Assembly: GCA_026874595.1 (NCBI GenBank) | Contig: CM049316.1 | Coordinates: forward strand, 49,416,695 to 49,480,694 | DNA from: Sipunculus nudus | Taxonomy: Eukaryota > Annelida > Sipuncula > Golfingiida > Sipunculidae | Direction of reading: 5' to 3' | DNA: 64,000 bases | In this document: positions 61,001 to 64,000 of the stretch, one piece after another | Layout of the letters: each line of letters starts with the position of its first letter | Numbering within the stretch: the first letter of the stretch is position 1 | Program-made: the position numbers and the translations under genes | Notes under the pieces: generated by a model | What the model was told of the DNA's origin: nothing | Seen by the model: the letters and a program-made list of their open reading frames with translations, nothing else | Database searches by the model: none

Positions 61001-61683
61001 TTTACGGCTCCTAAACTTACAAAATTTCATGAAAAATAGAAATTTTCATGACAAATACACATGTACGGACTTTTTTTCGCAATGCCTGCAGATATTGGCC
61101 TGATTTTTGGTGTGTGGGCAGATAATGACCAGTTACAGATCGAGTTCGCGTTTCGTCTTGGTTGACCTACTTTTGAACGTTTTACGCCTCCTTAACTTAG
61201 AAAATTTCATGAAAAATAGAAATATTCATGACAGATACACATGTAAGGACTTTTTTTCACAGTGCCTGCATATATTGGCCTAATTTTTGGTGTGTGGGCA
61301 GATATAGATCAGTTAAAGATCAAGTTCGCGTTTCGTCCCAGTTGACCTAATTTTGACCGTTTTACGGCTCCTGAACATAGAAAATTTCATGAAAAATATG
61401 AAATTTCATGACAAATACACATGTACGAATTTTTTTTCGCAGTGCCTGCAGATATTGGCCTGATTTTTGGTGTGTGGGCAGATATTGACCAGTTACAGAT
61501 AGAGTTCGCGTTTTGTCCCAGTTGACCTACTTTTGATTGTTTTACGGCTCCTGAACTTAAAAAATTTTTCAAAATTTTACAAATGTTTCTAATTTGCCCC
61601 AGGCGGGGGCCTTCGTGTCATTCCGACACATCTAGTTTTATCATATATAACAGCTGAGCGTTGTGACCAATAGGTCCCTTGTT
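58056..61683 (+). repeat. Family A element (A11) interrupted by B3
   Basis: 5' palindrome at 58056 with GTCCGTC tract; 3' CAGCTGAGC, GACCAATAGGTC and CCTTGTT at 61683. Removing B3 (1006 bp) leaves about 2622 bp, close to the 2635-bp standard. The break is in the oligo-T before ATCATATATAACAG, which is intact in A8 and in the mini copy at 40054. Confidence 0.75.
60630..61635 (+). repeat. Family B element (B3), 1006 bp, nested in A11
   Basis: The 5' ATGCCCCTGCC folds with GGCCGGGGCAT, five ~180-bp units follow, and the 3' end has GGCGGGGGCCT, a GTGTCATTCCGACAC hairpin and ATCTAG. Five T flank it on the left and four on the right, against seven in the uninterrupted copies. Confidence 0.78.
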
Positions 61684-63272
61684 AAATATGACATTGATAT
61701 TAAAAATGCAATTACAAATACAAATACTGAAATAGGCTTAAAACATGTTTTACCAGCTATACTGGCACACACTAAAATATATCAATTCAAAACAATTATT
61801 TCCCAATGCATTCTCATGCATATACATCAGGTAATCCAGGTCAGTCCTGGATTCCCAGACCTGCTAACACCATGACCTAAAAAAAAATGTTGTCTCTGCA
61901 AAGCAAAACCAGCCTGCTAAAAGCTGCTGTCTCTACATATTACAGGGACAATGTATCAAGTGTACATTCGCACTAGGCAGAGATGAGTAAACTTATTGAG
62001 GCATTATGGTAAAATACTGGTATGACCAGAATCATTACATTCACATTTATGAATATTTTGCATATGATCATTTTAAAATTCCTGATACAGGTATATCCAC
62101 CTACACATATACATAGACATGGGTTATGGGATGATGTATATATAAATTGGGGTCATGACCTTTCCTATTAGAGTGGCCTTGACCTTGAATATTGCCATAT
62201 ATGGTGAAATTTACACAAAATCATTAATATCTCAATAAGGGATGCATGCATTGGTCCAAAAATCAACATGTTCAAAGATCTTGGAAAGTATTGTCATGTA
62301 CCGGAAACAGGTGGCGCCACCTGTTATTCTTTTACTTGTTTTGTGCCGTTTAATACCCCATCATTGCCACTTATCAGTACTGTGAGCATAATTATTAAAA
62401 AACTAATGGACAAATTTCTTTCATATTATGCATTTACATGGATATGGGTTATAGGATAATGTTTATTTGAATAGGGGTCATAACCTTTCCAATGAGTGGC
62501 CTTGACCTTGAATATTGCCATATATGGTGAAAATCACACAAAATCATTAATTTCTCAATAAGGGATGCATGCATTGGTCCAAAAATCAACTTGACCGAAG
62601 ATCTTGGATAGTAATGTCATGTACCGGAAACAGGTGGCGCCACCTGTTATTCTTTTACTTGTTTTCGTGCCGTTTAATACCCCATCATTGCCACTTAACA
62701 GTACATTTATAACCTGTGAGCATTATAAGTCAAAAACTAATGGACAGATTTCTTTCATATTATGCATATACATAGACATGGGTTATGGGATGATGTATAT
62801 ATAAATTGGGGTCATGACCTTTCCTATTAGAGTGGCCTTGACCTTGAATATTGCCATATATGGTGAAAATTACACAAAATCATTAATATCTCAATAAGGG
62901 ATGCATGCATTGGTCCAAAAATCAACATGTTCGAAGATCTTGGAAAGTATTGTCATGTACCAGAAACAGGTGGCGCCACCTGTTATTCTTTTACTTGTTT
63001 TGTGCCGTTTAATACCCCATCATTGCCATTCATCAGTACTGTGAGCATTATAAGTCAAAAACTAATGGACAAATTTCTTTCATATACATAGACATGGGTT
63101 AGGGGATGATGTATATTGAAATTTGGATCATGACCTTTTCTATGAGAATGACCTTTTCTATGAGTGTGGTCTGATATTAATTGTTGCTGAAGATGGGGGG
63201 CCTATTCTTAAAGGGGGGGGGGATTAATTGTCTGGGGATACTATGGCACCTGCGGTGCCAAGAAATATCTAG

Positions 63273-63560
63273 TTTAATATTTGATTATCACCAGTTAGCA
63301 GCGCCATTTCCTCTTAGCTTTTAAAAAAGAAATGTGTATTTTGCATTTGCTAAAAATTTTCAAAATATAACTGAGCAATGTGACCCATGGACCCCTTGTT
63401 TGTCAGGGATATAACATCATTTATTAATTTAATTAAGATTCAATTGTATACCTAAAATTAGTTCTGAATTTTTCACATTTTATAAGTAATTAACATTAAT
63501 AAAAAATCAGTACCTTAAATTTTGCTCAACTTTGACCATGGCATGTTTGTTACCTGTGAC
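63273..63560 (+). repeat. Family A fragments
   Basis: 63273-63400 ends with AACTGAGC, GACCCATGGACC and CCTTGTT, a decayed family A tail. 63401-63560 matches internal family A sequence ('gtcagggatataacatcattta...gaccatggca'). Confidence 0.55.
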
Positions 63561-64000
63561 CCAGCCATGGGCTTTTACTGTTTACATGTTAGCCTGATTG
63601 TGCAAGAACCAAATGTTCATGATCAATTCTATAACAGAATTGGATATCAAATACACAGGGGTCGATGCCCTTGATAAAACCCCAATTTATTAAGCAATAC
63701 TCGTGCCTCGATCTAGCACTTGCGCTTAATCAGCCGTGAATGAAGCTCATTATAACTAGGTGCAGAGGTGCCAGCTGGTTGTGAGCAACTGGGTATATTG
63801 CAAACGTTTTATTATATATATTGCATTTCCAAATAAAAGGACATCCTAAACTGTGAAAAAAAAAGGAATTGTTTGGAAATCTAATTTCATAGTATTTATT
63901 GACTGAAAGGGCCACTTGTGTACCTGACTTCCCCAGAAACTGGCAAGTCCTAGCTGGGTTGTTTGGACATTCAGGTGAGCAGTTTGACTAAGTGTGGGCA
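63561..64000. other. Unassigned right end of window
   Basis: No exon, repeat family or coding frame recognised. Confidence 0.5.

Larger units (their letters stand above)
57675..62106. repeat. Insertion within family G, itself interrupted by A11
   Basis: The G unit breaks after 'ttatgcatat' and resumes at 'catatacatagacatggg'. The left arm (57675-58055, 'gtaaccgtgggatcgg...') and right arm (61684-62106) total about 0.8 kb once A11 is removed. ATAT at both junctions may be a target duplication. No terminal inverted repeat or domain was recognised, so its class is unknown. Confidence 0.5.
56891..63272 (+). repeat. Family G element with ~330-bp units and nested insertions
   Basis: The 5' end ATCGCCAGACA (56891-56901) folds with TAGTCTGGAGAT. 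The 3' end has the inverse TGTCTGGGGAT (63229-63239), a perfect GGCACC-TGC-GGTGCC hairpin (63245-63259) and TATCTAG at 63272. Units of ~330 bp carry GGTGGCGCCACC at 57211, 57538, 62310, 62633 and 62969. A block of about 4.43 kb (57675-62106) is inserted in one unit; it contains family A copy A11, which contains family B copy B3. Without insertions G is about 1.95 kb. Confidence 0.7.

Noticed and set aside
63600-64000. Possible next exon of the Mcr-like gene
   Set aside because: No acceptor with a phase-2 continuation and no alpha-2-macroglobulin-like residues were found.

Overview
This window is animal nuclear DNA, AT-rich and dense with transposons, probably from a mollusc and most likely a bivalve. 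The lineage is inferred from an invertebrate Mcr-type complement gene and from the repeat style; no marker gene fixes it. No rRNA, tRNA, CRISPR or bacterial-type gene is supported.

Host gene. Five exons on the + strand (5141-5290, 7559-7696, 7990-8038, 19739-19852, 56266-56380) form one phase-consistent reading frame. It encodes part of an alpha-2-macroglobulin/complement family protein with an LDL-receptor class A module, the layout of Mcr-type thioester-family proteins. Both ends of the gene lie outside the window. The intron after the LDLa exon is 36.4 kb and holds most of the mobile DNA.

Mobile DNA. (1) Short non-coding element families, here named A, B, E and G, have unrelated sequences but one shared plan: a short motif at the extreme 5' end that folds back on itself, an inverted copy of that motif close to the 3' end, then a compact 3' hairpin and a short tail, inserted in oligo-T. 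This is the plan of non-autonomous Helentron/Helitron2-type (HINE-like) elements. Copies are nested in one another up to four deep. (2) A young LTR element at 22158-30888 on the - strand has gag-PR-IN-RT-RNaseH order (Gmr1-like) and a SCAN-like capsid region. Its two 447-bp LTRs look identical, and one is split by a 2635-bp family-A copy. (3) A decayed 4.6-kb Ty3/gypsy element of ordinary PR-RT-RH-IN order (44326-48954) sits inside a 63-bp minisatellite. (4) A TTAA-flanked piggyBac-like element lies at 53423-55190.

Layout. 1-5140: E and A copies. 5141-8038: exons 1-3 with short introns. 8039-19738: intron of A and E copies. 19739-19852: LDLa exon. 20140-21600: ~350-bp tandem repeat carrying splice-site-like motifs. 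22158-30888: Gmr1-like element. 30889-34461: low-copy sequence. 34462-41515: B and A copies. 41690-49290: minisatellite plus second gypsy element. 49365-56125: A, E, B and piggyBac-like copies. 56266-56380: exon 5. 56891-63272: four-level nest. 63273-64000: A fragments and unassigned sequence.

All repeat boundaries come from reading the copies against each other by eye. Family letters are local labels, not database names.
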